This document shows, piece by piece, positions 18,454 through 26,637 of a DNA stretch of 64,000 bases (within the stretch, counting starts at the first letter, position 1; each line of letters starts with the position of its first letter). A program made the translations under genes and the position numbers. Origin of the DNA: Paenibacillus cookii. Lineage in GTDB: Bacteria; Bacillota; Bacilli; Paenibacillales; Paenibacillaceae. The stretch covers positions 17,233 through 81,232 of the forward strand of contig NZ_BORW01000024.1 of NCBI RefSeq assembly GCF_018333375.1, given 5' to 3'. Under the pieces are notes generated by a model that was given only the letters and a program-made list of their open reading frames with translations, made no database searches and was not told the DNA's origin.

Positions 18454-18500
18454 AAAAAGGCGAAAAACAAGATCCTTGCATCTTGCTTTCGCCTTTTTTG
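18454..18500. terminator. Bidirectional terminator
   Basis: AAAAAGGCGAAA and TTTCGCCTTTTTT form a long outer stem, with CAAGAT/ATCTTG pairing inside. A-run and T-run flank the hairpin, so it can stop transcription from the methyltransferase and from the opposing side. Confidence 0.85.
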
Positions 18501-18603
18501 CATGAGCGGGAACTGGAACGGAGCTGCTTCAAGCGGAGCACTTTAGGCGTAATGCGCGACGTTCGCCTGTGAGGCGGCTGCCCGGCACGCCGCCCCGCAC
18601 CGG

Positions 18604-19755
18604 CTACACCTGCCTCTGCAGCATGATGAGCCGCATGACGTTTTCAGCCGCGCGCTCCAAATTGTCCTCTCCCTGGCGCAGCGCCGCCTGAAGATCACAC
18701 GCGCCGGAAAGTATGCCGAATACGGCTCCGATTCCTTGTTCGTACAGTCCGTCGATGCCTTCGCCGATCCGGCCGGCAAACGCGATGACGGGTTTATGAT
18801 GTTTTGCGGCCACTTTCGCCACGCCGGCGGGCGTTTTGCCGAACCGGGTCTGGCCGTCGATGCTGCCTTCCCCCGTCCAGACCATGTCCGCCATTTTGAC
18901 TTTCTCCTCGAGTCCCGTCAGCCGGGCGACCAGTTCAATGCCTTTTTCCAGCTTTCCGTTCAAAAACACCATCAGTCCGGCGCCCAAGCCGCCCGCGGCC
19001 CCCGCGCCGGGCACATCCGCGATATCTTGGCCCAGCTCCCGGCGGATGACGTCGGCATAATGCCTCAAATTCCCATCCAGCATGGCTGCCGCCTCGGGCG
19101 TCGCACCTTTTTGCGGACCAAACACATGGGACGCGCCTTCCGGGCCGCACAGCGGATTCGTCACGTCGCAAGCCACCCGGATCTTCACCTTCCCGATTCT
19201 TGGATCGAGTCCGCTTAGATCGATGCGGGCCAGCTTATGCAGCTCCCCTCCTCCGGGCCCAAGCGGCAGCCCGGCTTCGTCGAGCAGCCTGCCGCCGAGC
19301 GCTTGAAGCATCCCCGCTCCGCCGTCATTGGTTGCGCTGCCTCCGATTCCGATCAGCAGGTTGTCGATCCCATGATCCAGCGCAGCTTGAATGAGCTGTC
19401 CGGTCCCATAGGTCGTCGTCAGCAGCGGATTTCTCTCCGATTCATGAATCAGGCCGATGCCGCTGGCGCTCGCCATCTCCAGCACGCCGGTTTTCCCGTC
19501 GCCGGAAATCCCGTAATAGGCCTCCACTTCACGGCCTAACGGTCCTTGGACCTGGAGCGGATACAGCGTCCCTCCCGTCGCATCCACGATGGACTGCGTG
19601 GTACCTTCCCCGCCGTCGGCCATGGGGACATGAAAACAGCGCACGCCCGGGTTCACGCGCCGGATTCCGCGCTCCATCGCCGCGCAAGCCTGCTTGGCAG
19701 TCATGCTTTCCTTAAAAGAATCCGGCGCAAGCACGATCGCCTTCACATCGTTCAT
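18604..19755 (-). CDS. Glycerate kinase (GckA/GlxK type)
   Basis: Phosphorylates D-glycerate with ATP (2- or 3-position by subfamily) in glyoxylate/glucarate use. About 383 residues, normal for the family. Landmarks: LAPDSFKESMTAKQAC at the N-terminus, PMADGGEGTTQSI near residue 45, the GIGGSATNDGGAGMLQALG signature near residue 130, and TGEGSIDGQTRFGKTP near residue 290. ATG at 19755 is preferred with GGAGGAGG upstream; an earlier in-frame ATG lacks a site. No other glyoxylate-pathway gene is adjacent. Confidence 0.93.
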   Translation of the reverse strand: MNDVKAIVLAPDSFKESMTAKQACAAMERGIRRVNPGVRCFHVPMADGGEGTTQSIVDATGGTLYPLQVQGPLGREVEAYYGISGDGKTGVLEMASASGIGLIHESERNPLLTTTYGTGQLIQAALDHGIDNLLIGIGGSATNDGGAGMLQALGGRLLDEAGLPLGPGGGELHKLARIDLSGLDPRIGKVKIRVACDVTNPLCGPEGASHVFGPQKGATPEAAAMLDGNLRHYADVIRRELGQDIADVPGAGAAGGLGAGLMVFLNGKLEKGIELVARLTGLEEKVKMADMVWTGEGSIDGQTRFGKTPAGVAKVAAKHHKPVIAFAGRIGEGIDGLYEQGIGAVFGILSGACDLQAALRQGEDNLERAAENVMRLIMLQRQV

Positions 19756-19839
19756 TTGGCGTCCTCCTCCCGTTTCTAACTCATATGGCATCGAGCATGC
19801 CATGCCCAAAGCCTCTCCAGAACAAGATCTTCCGCGGTT

Positions 19840-20286
19840 TCATGACGATTTGTTAGCACGGATCTTCCGGATGACCTGGTTGGTCACCTCGGACAGCAGC
19901 AGGCCAAGCGCAATCGCGCCGGACATCATGAATGCGACCGCTCCCGACTGCACCGCCTGGTCGTATTGGTTTTCGACCGCGCTTCGCATCGCGTCATACG
20001 CCAATCCGCCGGGAACGAGCGGAATAATGCCCGACACGCTGAAAACGATGATCGGTTTCCGGTATTTTTTCGCAAAAAAGTAGCTGATCATCGTGACGCA
20101 GTAAGCGGCGACGACCGTTGCCGCAAGTTTTTGGATGCCGATATCCTGGAGCCATATGTACAGCACCCACCCCACCATGCCCGCCAGCCCGCACTGCCAA
20201 AGCGCTTTTCTGGGGGCGTTAAAAATCATGCCGAATGCGGCGGATGCGATGAAGCTCGTGACGGTTTGTTCGATATAATACATCAT
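19840..20286 (-). CDS. Threonine/serine exporter family protein, small subunit (DUF3815/YjjB-like)
   Basis: A 148-residue integral membrane protein with four to five hydrophobic segments and the family motif IIPLVPGGLAYDAMRSA near residue 85. It corresponds to the C-terminal half of single-chain ThrE exporters and to E. coli YjjB. It is the second gene of a pair whose partner (20293-21051) is the N-terminal half; the gap is 6 nt. Two adjacent ATG codons (20286 and 20283) follow TAGGGGG; the second has the better spacing. Likely role: export of threonine, serine or related small acids. Confidence 0.85.
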   Translation of the reverse strand: MMYYIEQTVTSFIASAAFGMIFNAPRKALWQCGLAGMVGWVLYIWLQDIGIQKLAATVVAAYCVTMISYFFAKKYRKPIIVFSVSGIIPLVPGGLAYDAMRSAVENQYDQAVQSGAVAFMMSGAIALGLLLSEVTNQVIRKIRANKSS

Positions 20287-20292
20287 GACCCC

Positions 20293-21051
20293 CTACTGAA
20301 ACGACAGCATAAACGCGATTCCCGCGCCGATGGCAAAGGATGTAATGAACGCTTCGGCGCCTTTGGACAAGCCCGAAACGAGATGGCCCGCCATCAAATC
20401 CCGGATCGCGTTCGTAATCAACAGACCGGGAACGAGCGGCATGACGGAGCTGATCACGATGATGTCCCGCGCCTGCCCGAATCCGTATTTGACGAAAAGC
20501 ACCGCGCATAACCCGATCATCGACGCGCCCGAAAACTCGGCGAAAAACTTGACCGGGATCAACCGGTGCAGCAGCACCGAGCAGTAGTATCCGATGCCCC
20601 CGGCCAACATGGCGGGGATGAAATCGGACCACGTGCCCTGGAACATGATCAGGAAACAGCCGCTGGCCAAGGCGGCCATGAGCACGTTCAGCCATAACGG
20701 GTAAATGGCCCGCGTGCGGTCGATTTCCTGCAGTTCCCGGTAGGCTTCGCCGATGGTCATCCCTCCTTGGCTGATCTTGCGGGACAACGTGTTGACCCGG
20801 TCGATTTTATACAGATTGGTTGTCCGCTCCGTGATCCGGTTCAGCCGCGTCATCGGCTGCGGGTCTTCCAGCGAAAAAATGATGCCTGTCGGCGTCATAT
20901 AACTGTGCGTATGGTCGATCCCGTAAGATGAGGCGATCCGCATCATCGTGTCTTCGACCCGGTACGTTTCCGCTCCGCTTTGCAGCATGATCTGCCCGGC
21001 AAGCAGGCAAACTTTCATGATTTCGCGTTCTTCGCGCAATGAATCCTCCAA
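20293..21051 (-). CDS. Threonine/serine exporter family protein, large subunit (DUF1212/YjjP-like)
   Basis: 252 residues. A cytoplasmic N-terminal part with LLAGQIMLQSGAETYRVED (the conserved SGAETYRVEDT signature) is followed by five membrane helices and SSVMPLVPGLLITNAIRDLM, the mirror of the motif in its partner. Together the two proteins reconstitute one ThrE-type exporter. TTG at 21051 has AAAGGAG 6 nt upstream; a second TTG four codons later follows GGAGG and cannot be excluded. The next 345 nt upstream (21052-21396) contain no gene I can support. Confidence 0.86.
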   Translation of the reverse strand: MEDSLREEREIMKVCLLAGQIMLQSGAETYRVEDTMMRIASSYGIDHTHSYMTPTGIIFSLEDPQPMTRLNRITERTTNLYKIDRVNTLSRKISQGGMTIGEAYRELQEIDRTRAIYPLWLNVLMAALASGCFLIMFQGTWSDFIPAMLAGGIGYYCSVLLHRLIPVKFFAEFSGASMIGLCAVLFVKYGFGQARDIIVISSVMPLVPGLLITNAIRDLMAGHLVSGLSKGAEAFITSFAIGAGIAFMLSFQ

Positions 21052-21396
21052 AGCTTGCTCCTTTCGCGTCCTGTAAATGGAATTGAAGAATTTACCTACA
21101 GTATAATGCCTTTTTCGAATAAAAGCATGGGGATTCCGGCGTTTCCGGCCTGCTTTTCATGAATATTCGGCATTTTGGAGAAATTCGGTACCGCCCACCT
21201 TCGGGCGAGGAGCGATAAAACGGCAATCAGCATATCGTTTTAATCATCCATGGAATGCCGGAAAGCCGGTCCGTCGGAAAGATCTTCCGAATGAACCGGC
21301 TGTTCGTTTTTCGCTCCGTTACCCCGTTAGGCCATTCCTAACAACAAAACTTTATGTTTTTAGGCTTGCAGCCTCCATAATGCCGGAACGTTTGTT

Positions 21397-23559
21397 TTAT
21401 TTTTTCAGCCATAACGCAGGCACGTTCGGCGGTTCCCATCCTGGAAGCGAGGTATGCGCAATCCGGCATTGATAGACCGTCCCGCCGTAGCTCACCTCGG
21501 CGCCGACGTTATACGCCGTATTCGGCGACCATACGGGGACCGTTCCGGGGGCGGAAGCATCCGTGGTCACGCGAACGGCATTGCTGGCAGGTGAAAGGTT
21601 TCCGGCTGCATCCCTGGCTTTTACCGAAAAGGTATATTCGGTTTCAGGCGTCAGGCCGTTGACGGTATAGCTGTTGGAAGACGCGGGTACCGTGTCTGCG
21701 AGCGCATCCCCTTGATAGATTTTGTATGCGGTAACGGCAGCGTGATCGGCAGACGGCTCCCACTGAAGCGACACGGTCGTATCCGAATGTGCCGTTACCC
21801 TCAGATTGGCCGGAGCTGCCGGAGGCCGGGGATCGGTCCCTTGAGCAAGCGTGGATACGGTAAGCGGGCTGCTCGGGTTCGATACGTTGCCTGCTGCATC
21901 CGCAGCTCTTACCGTAAAGGTATAGGACGTTTGCGGCTCAAGTCCCGAAACCGTATAAGCCGTTCCCGAGACGCGTGCTAACAGAGTCTGGTCCCGGTAA
22001 ACGTCATACCCGACGACGCCAACGTCGTCAATTGAAGCATCCCATTGCAGGGAAATGGAGTTGGCCGTTTGTGAAGGTGATTTCAAATGCGAAGGAGTCG
22101 TAGGCGCGGTCGTATCGGGCCGAGTCGAATCCGATCGTAAATCCGAGGAGAGCTGATCGAGCAGTTTCGTGCCTGTGCAGGCGAATTTTGGGCTTGTCCG
22201 GCAGTCTTCGCTTAACTCCCAAATCATCGCGCCGCCCAAAGAACGGTTTTTGATATAGGCGGCTTTTGCGGCAATCGACTGCGGATCTTCGTAGCTGATA
22301 AAAATCTTGGAGGAAGGATTGTAAAGGTACGGCACTTGACTGGTCTGGCTCCAATACCGGGTAAAGCCGTTTTTGTTCACGTACGCGGCTGCCAAGTCGC
22401 CGTAATCGAACATCCCCGTCGGTCCGGACTCGTAATTGTCCCAGGTCCCATTGGGAACGACGCTGCCGTTATAATCCGGCGTGCAAGCTTGGTAGAGTCC
22501 GTCGCCACGGGGACCGGGCGCGCAATTTTTCCATCCCCGCCCGTACAACGGAATACCCATGACGATTTTGGAAGCCGGCACTCCGGCATTTAAATAAGCG
22601 TTTATGGCCATGTCCGCGCTGAACTTATTGGCAGTATCCGGATCGTTCGGGTCAGAATAAAGGCTGGCGTTGTGATTCGTGGTTTGTTCCCAGTCGCCAT
22701 GGAAATCGTAGGTCATGATATTGATCCAATCCAGTATTTCCGCGATGGCGTCCAACTCGGTCGTCGAAGCGTAAGACGGATTGGCGTGGCCCGCGATCGT
22801 CAGCAAATAGCTGCGTCCGTCCTGGGCTCCCGCGGCTGTCAGCTTTTCCCGCGTTTCCTGCAGCAGCAGCGTAAAATTATGCTTGTCCTCCGGAAGGGTG
22901 CTGTTGTCCGGCAAACCGCCTTCCACCGGGTATTCCCAGTCAATGTCGATCCCGTCGAATCCGTAGGCACGGATGACTTGAACCGCCGAATTGGCGAAAT
23001 TGGAGCGTGCAGCGGGATCGGCAGCCACGTCCGAAAAATGGTTGGACCAGGTCCAACCTCCGACCGATAGAAGGGTTTTCAGGTTGGGATTCGACTGCTT
23101 CAGCTTGTTTAGCTTATAAAAATTGCCGCATTTGCCTTTTTCGCAGTCCTCCCATTCCAAAGGCACGCCTTCGTTATGATTGACGTCCGCCCATGGATCG
23201 CCCAACACGATGGCGCCGTTAGGCACGTTCCCCGTTTGGGTCGGAACGCCGGCATCCCTGCAATTCCACGTTGTTTGGTTCGGATTTCCGGGATCGTTTG
23301 ACGGGTTGCCGTGTTTGCCGTTCCAGCATAAGTCCGCAAAAGCGTAATTCAGGTGGGTAAGCTTCGACGCATCGATATGCTCCACTTGAAAATTGGGGTC
23401 ATACATGCTCCAGTTGGTAAAATAACCGACAACCTTGTAGGCCTGATCGGCGGGTGCCGCCTGCACTAAGCCCGCTCCGCCCGGTCCCCATCCGGTCAAG
23501 GCAAGCAGCAGGCTGAACCAAACGGCAAGCGCCACTTTTCCCCATTGCCTTTTTGCCAT
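21397..23559 (-). CDS. Secreted GH18 chitinase with two FN3 domains and CBM5/12
   Basis: A 720-residue endo- or processive chitinase acting outside the cell. Signal peptide about 1-35 (cleavage near VQAA). Catalytic TIM barrel about 40-450 with GIDIDWEYP (residues about 200-208; the last Glu is the proton donor) and MTYDFHGDW. Two fibronectin III modules at about 483-570 and 576-663 resemble each other, and a C-terminal chitin-binding CBM5/12 (about 674-720) has the WSPNTAYNVGAEVSYGG pattern. The arrangement resembles Bacillus circulans ChiA1/ChiD. ATG at 23559 has an AAGGAAGG site. The gene is monocistronic with a leader of roughly 150 nt that carries an unusual SD-like element. Confidence 0.94.
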   Translation of the reverse strand: MAKRQWGKVALAVWFSLLLALTGWGPGGAGLVQAAPADQAYKVVGYFTNWSMYDPNFQVEHIDASKLTHLNYAFADLCWNGKHGNPSNDPGNPNQTTWNCRDAGVPTQTGNVPNGAIVLGDPWADVNHNEGVPLEWEDCEKGKCGNFYKLNKLKQSNPNLKTLLSVGGWTWSNHFSDVAADPAARSNFANSAVQVIRAYGFDGIDIDWEYPVEGGLPDNSTLPEDKHNFTLLLQETREKLTAAGAQDGRSYLLTIAGHANPSYASTTELDAIAEILDWINIMTYDFHGDWEQTTNHNASLYSDPNDPDTANKFSADMAINAYLNAGVPASKIVMGIPLYGRGWKNCAPGPRGDGLYQACTPDYNGSVVPNGTWDNYESGPTGMFDYGDLAAAYVNKNGFTRYWSQTSQVPYLYNPSSKIFISYEDPQSIAAKAAYIKNRSLGGAMIWELSEDCRTSPKFACTGTKLLDQLSSDLRSDSTRPDTTAPTTPSHLKSPSQTANSISLQWDASIDDVGVVGYDVYRDQTLLARVSGTAYTVSGLEPQTSYTFTVRAADAAGNVSNPSSPLTVSTLAQGTDPRPPAAPANLRVTAHSDTTVSLQWEPSADHAAVTAYKIYQGDALADTVPASSNSYTVNGLTPETEYTFSVKARDAAGNLSPASNAVRVTTDASAPGTVPVWSPNTAYNVGAEVSYGGTVYQCRIAHTSLPGWEPPNVPALWLKK

Positions 23560-23665
23560 TTCTCATCCTTCCTTCGCTTCAATTTCCGCTCCCCACGCCA
23601 GGTTCCGGATTTGGGCATGCGGCCGGAATGCACGCGTTCGCTTTAGAAGTGGAAACTGCTCTTTT

Positions 23666-23676
23666 CACCTCCTTTC
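23666..23676 (-). promoter_or_regulatory. Extended SD-like element far upstream of the chitinase start
   Basis: In the chitinase leader the minus strand reads ATGAAAGGAGGTGAAAAG; GAAAGGAGGTGA is fully complementary to the 16S rRNA 3' end over about 12 nt, yet the chitinase ATG is about 105 nt further on and no clear gene starts here. It resembles the STAB-SD mRNA stabilisers known from Bacillus cry genes. A short leader peptide is the alternative. Confidence 0.5.
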
Positions 23677-23715
23677 ATGGATGAGACGATGGTTGTTGCC
23701 GAATCAAAACCAAAA

Positions 23716-23744
23716 TTAATACGCTTTCATTTTCAAGCTTTCAA
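23716..23744 (-). promoter_or_regulatory. Chitinase promoter
   Basis: Minus strand: -35 TTGAAA (23739-23744), 17-bp spacer, -10 TATTAA (23716-23721) in AT-rich DNA. The predicted transcript begins near 23709, leaving a leader of about 150 nt. Confidence 0.6.
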
Positions 23745-23771
23745 AAAGGACAGCTGTTGAAGTTGTCCTTT
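23745..23771. promoter_or_regulatory. Inverted repeat abutting the chitinase -35
   Basis: AAAGGACA and TGTCCTTT, 8-bp perfect arms separated by 11 bp, lie immediately upstream of the -35 hexamer. Position suits an activator or repressor site; I do not recognise the cognate regulator. Confidence 0.45.
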
Positions 23772-23998
23772 GTCTCCTGTAACCAATTCGTTTACTTTTG
23801 TGTTTTCATTTTAATACCAATTTTTGTAAGTAACAAGCTTTAATTTAGTATTTATAGTCATTTTTTAAATAAAATACCATGTCCAAGCAAACAGACGCAT
23901 CATGAAGGATCGAGATCCTGCGTTTTGGAAATCTCAAACAGTTATCCGTACGATAGACCCCATGGCATGCCTTTTCAAACTCCGTTGGGAACGACCCG

Positions 23999-24520
23999 TC
24001 AGTTCGATTCCAGATCATCCCAAGCCAGGCACAGCTCCGGCACGTATTCTCCGCCGATCTGCAGCTGTTTCTTCATGAGAAACCGCCCGCCCATTTTTTC
24101 GTAAAACTTCACGCTCGGATTTTCTTCCAGCACCCAGACCAGCATCGAGCGATATCCCTTATCTCGAAAATAACCGATCATACGCGTCATCAGTTCCCGG
24201 CCGTATCCGCGTCCTTGCGCTTCCTGAAGCAGGTAAAGGGAATAGACTTCCGCTTCGATATCCAGATCTTTTTCCCGGCTTGGTCCCCCGTTGATAAAAC
24301 CGGCTATCCGGCCGGACGGGCTCTCCAGCACCAACGTAGCCGACCCGTTGTCCGAGGCGAAGACTCGCGTCCATAATTCGATCCTCGAGTCGAGATTCAG
24401 GCTGTCGAGGTAATGATCCGGCACGATCCCGCGATAGGTCGAGAGCCAGCTGTTCAAATGCACGTCCGCTAAGCCGGGAATGTCCTTCGGGGCGGCGTTT
24501 CTAATGATCCAGGAATTCAT
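23999..24520 (-). CDS. GNAT-family N-acetyltransferase
   Basis: 173 residues, full length for the family. N-terminal IIRNAAPKDIPGLADVHLNSW (read in two parts), acetyl-CoA loop in EAQGRGYGRELMTRM near residue 100, and motif B EENPSVKFYEKMGG. Acceptor unknown; the WLSTYRGIVPDHYLDSL segment is common in YitI/PhnO-like proteins. GGAAGG precedes the ATG. Monocistronic. Confidence 0.88.
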   Translation of the reverse strand: MNSWIIRNAAPKDIPGLADVHLNSWLSTYRGIVPDHYLDSLNLDSRIELWTRVFASDNGSATLVLESPSGRIAGFINGGPSREKDLDIEAEVYSLYLLQEAQGRGYGRELMTRMIGYFRDKGYRSMLVWVLEENPSVKFYEKMGGRFLMKKQLQIGGEYVPELCLAWDDLESN

Positions 24521-24600
24521 GCTTCCACCTTCCTCTTTTCAAGATGAGTTTATGAATAATGGTTAAGTTCGAATATAGTTTGCGAGGGGAGGAAAATCAA

Positions 24601-24681
24601 GTGAATATGTACCGTTTGAACTCAAATGCCCATCAAATAGAAAAACTGCCGATTCACGATGAATCGGCAGTTCCAGCATGA
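24601..24681 (+). CDS. Possible 26-residue peptide
   Basis: GTG at 24601 is preceded by GGGGAGG with ideal 8-nt spacing and opens a 26-codon frame (VNMYRLNSNAHQ...) ending in TGA at 24679-24681. Its second half is encoded by the hairpin that terminates the minus-strand repeat gene. I know no family. The strong ribosome binding site is the only support, so this may be chance. Confidence 0.3.
   Translation: MNMYRLNSNAHQIEKLPIHDESAVPA
24641..24672 (-). terminator. Terminator of the RGD-repeat gene
   Basis: Thirteen-bp perfect stem (AACTGCCGATTCA and its complement, CGA loop) followed on the minus strand by five T. It lies about 90 nt after the repeat gene. Confidence 0.8.
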
Positions 24682-24758
24682 AGCTCTGCACCCGGAATTC
24701 AGGGCAGCAGCCGGGGAGATGCTGAATCCCCAAAGATTACGATACTTTGCCCGAAGCA

Positions 24759-25043
24759 TTACCGGCTGCGATTGCCACGGGAGCCGCGAGTGCGTCCTCT
24801 TGTCCGGTCGCCGCGCGTGCCGCGGGTACGGTCGCCTCTAGTGCCGCGAGTACGGTCGCCACGCGTGCCGCGGGTGCGGTCGCCTCTAGTGCCGCGGGTA
24901 CGGTCGCCACGCGTGCCGCGAGTGCGGTCGCCTCTAGTGCCGCGGGTACGGTCGCCACGCGTGCCGCGAGTGCGGTCGCCTCTAGTGCCTTCGCCGCGAG
25001 TACCCTCGCCGCGCGTGCCTTCTCCTAAAATCTCATCCAACAT
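24759..25043 (-). CDS. Arg-Gly-Asp repeat protein, 94 residues
   Basis: Low-complexity basic protein. After MLDEILGEG come three GEGTR-type units, then about eight copies of the octapeptide GDRTRGTR, each with an RGD triplet, and a tail ending GSRGNRSR. ATG at 25043 has AAGGAG with 8-nt spacing, and a strong terminator follows, so this frame is the gene; other frames stay open only because of the repeat. Units are 24 nt and alternate two synonymous versions (threonine-arginine as ACT AGA or ACG CGT), giving a 48-nt higher-order period. Composition recalls repetitive spore-coat or exosporium proteins, but this is inference. A -10-like CATATATC about 35 nt upstream weakly suggests a mother-cell sigma factor. 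Confidence 0.72.
   Translation of the reverse strand: MLDEILGEGTRGEGTRGEGTRGDRTRGTRGDRTRGTRGDRTRGTRGDRTRGTRGDRTRGTRGDRTRGTRGDRTRGTRGDRTRGRTRGSRGNRSR
24766..25000. repeat. Tandem 24-nt coding repeats (48-nt superperiod)
   Basis: About eight near-identical 24-nt units (GTGCCGCG..ACGGTCGCC + CTCTA or ACGC on the top strand) make up most of the RGD protein gene. Units alternate in type, so pairs were probably duplicated together. No spacers are present; it is not a CRISPR array. Confidence 0.85.
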
Positions 25044-25304
25044 ATGATCAACTCCTTCTCATAGGATTGATATATGTTATGAAGAGAATCTATCATTTGT
25101 TATAGCCACTCGCGCATTTCATGCTAGAGCATCCGATTTGAGCAAATTGCCGCGGAGCTAGATGCCATGCCTGATTCAAGCCGCTCCCGATTCTAACTTT
25201 GATATGAATGGCAAGGCTCAAATCTTGATATCTGATAGATTGGCGTCTTAGCCCTTATAGGAGGGAAATCGCAAACTCGTAGGAAAAGCATGTAAATAAA
25301 ACTT

Positions 25305-25796
25305 TCAAAGCTTTTTCACGCTTTCCTTCAGCGTCTTTTTGTTTTCCATGTCATAGACTTCGTATATTTCGAAAGTGCCTTCCTCGAAAAAAAGCGGGAA
25401 ACGCCGCTTAAACCAATCCTGCATCGGCAGCGAAGTGGCTTCCTGGATCGGAACCCAGAGCAGTTCGCCTTCCGGCGGATTCTCGAGCAGTTCCCCCTCG
25501 AACGAAGTCGCCAAATAATTAAAAACCATGTACCTGTAGTTCGTCGCGGGATCGACGAATTCGTCCAGCCCTTTATAGACCAGGTCTTTGACGATCAATC
25601 CCGTCTCTTCGCGCACTTCGCGGATGGCGCCTTCCGTCAAGCTTTCGGGAAACTCCACTTTGCCTCCGGGGCCGATATAGCCCGGAAATCCCCGTTTGCT
25701 CGGGCGGTTCAGCAGCAGCACTTTGTCGCCGTCCTGGACGAGACACATCGTATACAAAGCCACCTCGACCGCCGGAGCGGATGTGATCTGCGTCAT
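25305..25796 (-). CDS. NUDIX hydrolase (MutT-like)
   Basis: A 163-residue pyrophosphohydrolase of nucleoside-diphosphate derivatives, 8-oxo-dGTPase-like. The Nudix box is present: GPGGKVEFPESLTEGAIREV continuing REETGL (about residues 42-66). ATG at 25796 is preferred because GGAGG lies 7 nt upstream; the longer frame from 25850 has no site. The 260 nt upstream (25044-25304) hold only the repeat gene's promoter and no other gene I can support. Confidence 0.9.
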   Translation of the reverse strand: MTQITSAPAVEVALYTMCLVQDGDKVLLLNRPSKRGFPGYIGPGGKVEFPESLTEGAIREVREETGLIVKDLVYKGLDEFVDPATNYRYMVFNYLATSFEGELLENPPEGELLWVPIQEATSLPMQDWFKRRFPLFFEEGTFEIYEVYDMENKKTLKESVKKL

Positions 25797-25905
25797 GATG
25801 ATTCCTCCGGTTCGTTTAACATGATCGAATCTGTATGTCCATTCTAGCATATTTTTGGGAGAACTTTAGGTTGAAAGTTCCACCTAGCCACTCCAGGCAT
25901 CCGAA

Positions 25906-26415
25906 TTATGGCTTCGAACCGACGACATTTGCGCCCTCTGTTCCGGTCCCCAGCAGCAGCTCCTTGTCGCGCCGAATTTCTTTCAAAGTCGTAAAGTCGG
26001 CAATGGAGCGGTTTAAGGTGACATCCAGCACGACCTTTCCGTTTTTCGTGAAAACGAGCTTATTCAGCGAATCGTCATCCAGGGGATAAGCGCCGAGGAA
26101 TGTCCGGTCCAGCAAATACCCGATAAAAGAGCTGCTTGTCGTCCATGAAGTTCCAACGATTCGTTCCATTTCGCTCTTCGTCGTGTACGGGTGAAAAATA
26201 TAGGCATGATCCCAATCAACCGGCGTCAGCTCCGATAATTTAAAAGCCGCGCTGCCCTTCATGACGGCCTGCAGACGGCTGACAAATTCGTCCGCTCCTT
26301 GGTTGGCCGTTTGCTTCGACTGGAAGGAAGCGTAACTGAATCCAAAAGGGATCAACAGAATGATTAACAGCAGCAAAAGGGGGATGGCCCGTTTCTTTTT
26401 GTTCATTTTGTTCAT
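25906..26415 (-). CDS. Hypothetical secreted or membrane-anchored protein
   Basis: 169 residues, not recognised. A lysine-rich start (MNKMNKKKRA) and a long hydrophobic stretch (about residues 10-30, LLLLLIILLIPFGFSYA) form an uncleaved anchor or signal peptide; the rest is a soluble extracellular domain with no obvious motif. GGAG lies 8 nt before the ATG at 26415. The following 26417-26600 hold no gene I can support. Confidence 0.6.
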   Translation of the reverse strand: MNKMNKKKRAIPLLLLLIILLIPFGFSYASFQSKQTANQGADEFVSRLQAVMKGSAAFKLSELTPVDWDHAYIFHPYTTKSEMERIVGTSWTTSSSFIGYLLDRTFLGAYPLDDDSLNKLVFTKNGKVVLDVTLNRSIADFTTLKEIRRDKELLLGTGTEGANVVGSKP

Positions 26416-26600
26416 CTCAGGGTCTCCATCGACATATATTCATAAACCCGATTCCTAAATAATTCACAGTATATTCATAGGATATATAAGAATTTCCTAT
26501 ATCATACCTTTTAGCGGCGGCCATTTCCAGCTTTTTTTGAAAAAAAGGGCCGATTTCGGACATGGCAGCCGGGGCCCAAGAGGCCCCGGATATTCGGCAC

Positions 26601-26627
26601 AAAAAAAGGAAGGCGCGATGGCCTTCC
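26601..26627 (-). terminator. Terminator after a decayed binding-protein gene
   Basis: Minus strand: GGAAGGC/GCCTTCC hairpin followed by seven T. It directly follows the lipoprotein remnant at 26638-26790 and is probably its original terminator. Confidence 0.8.
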
Positions 26628-26637
26628 CCTTCATCCT

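Noticed and set aside
21052..21396. Possible gene or RNA in the gap between the exporter pair and the chitinase
   Set aside because: Only short inverted repeats without a T-run; no frame with a ribosome binding site and no recognisable RNA fold.
24766..25000. Regular 24/48-nt repeats could suggest a CRISPR array
   Set aside because: No spacers; the units are back to back, translate cleanly in one frame with a ribosome binding site, and vary at synonymous sites.
24747..25047. Open frames on the plus strand through the repeat region (Ala/Val/Ser-rich and Pro/Arg/Val-rich products)
   Set aside because: A 24-nt repeat without stops leaves several frames open. Only the minus frame has a good ribosome binding site, start and terminator.
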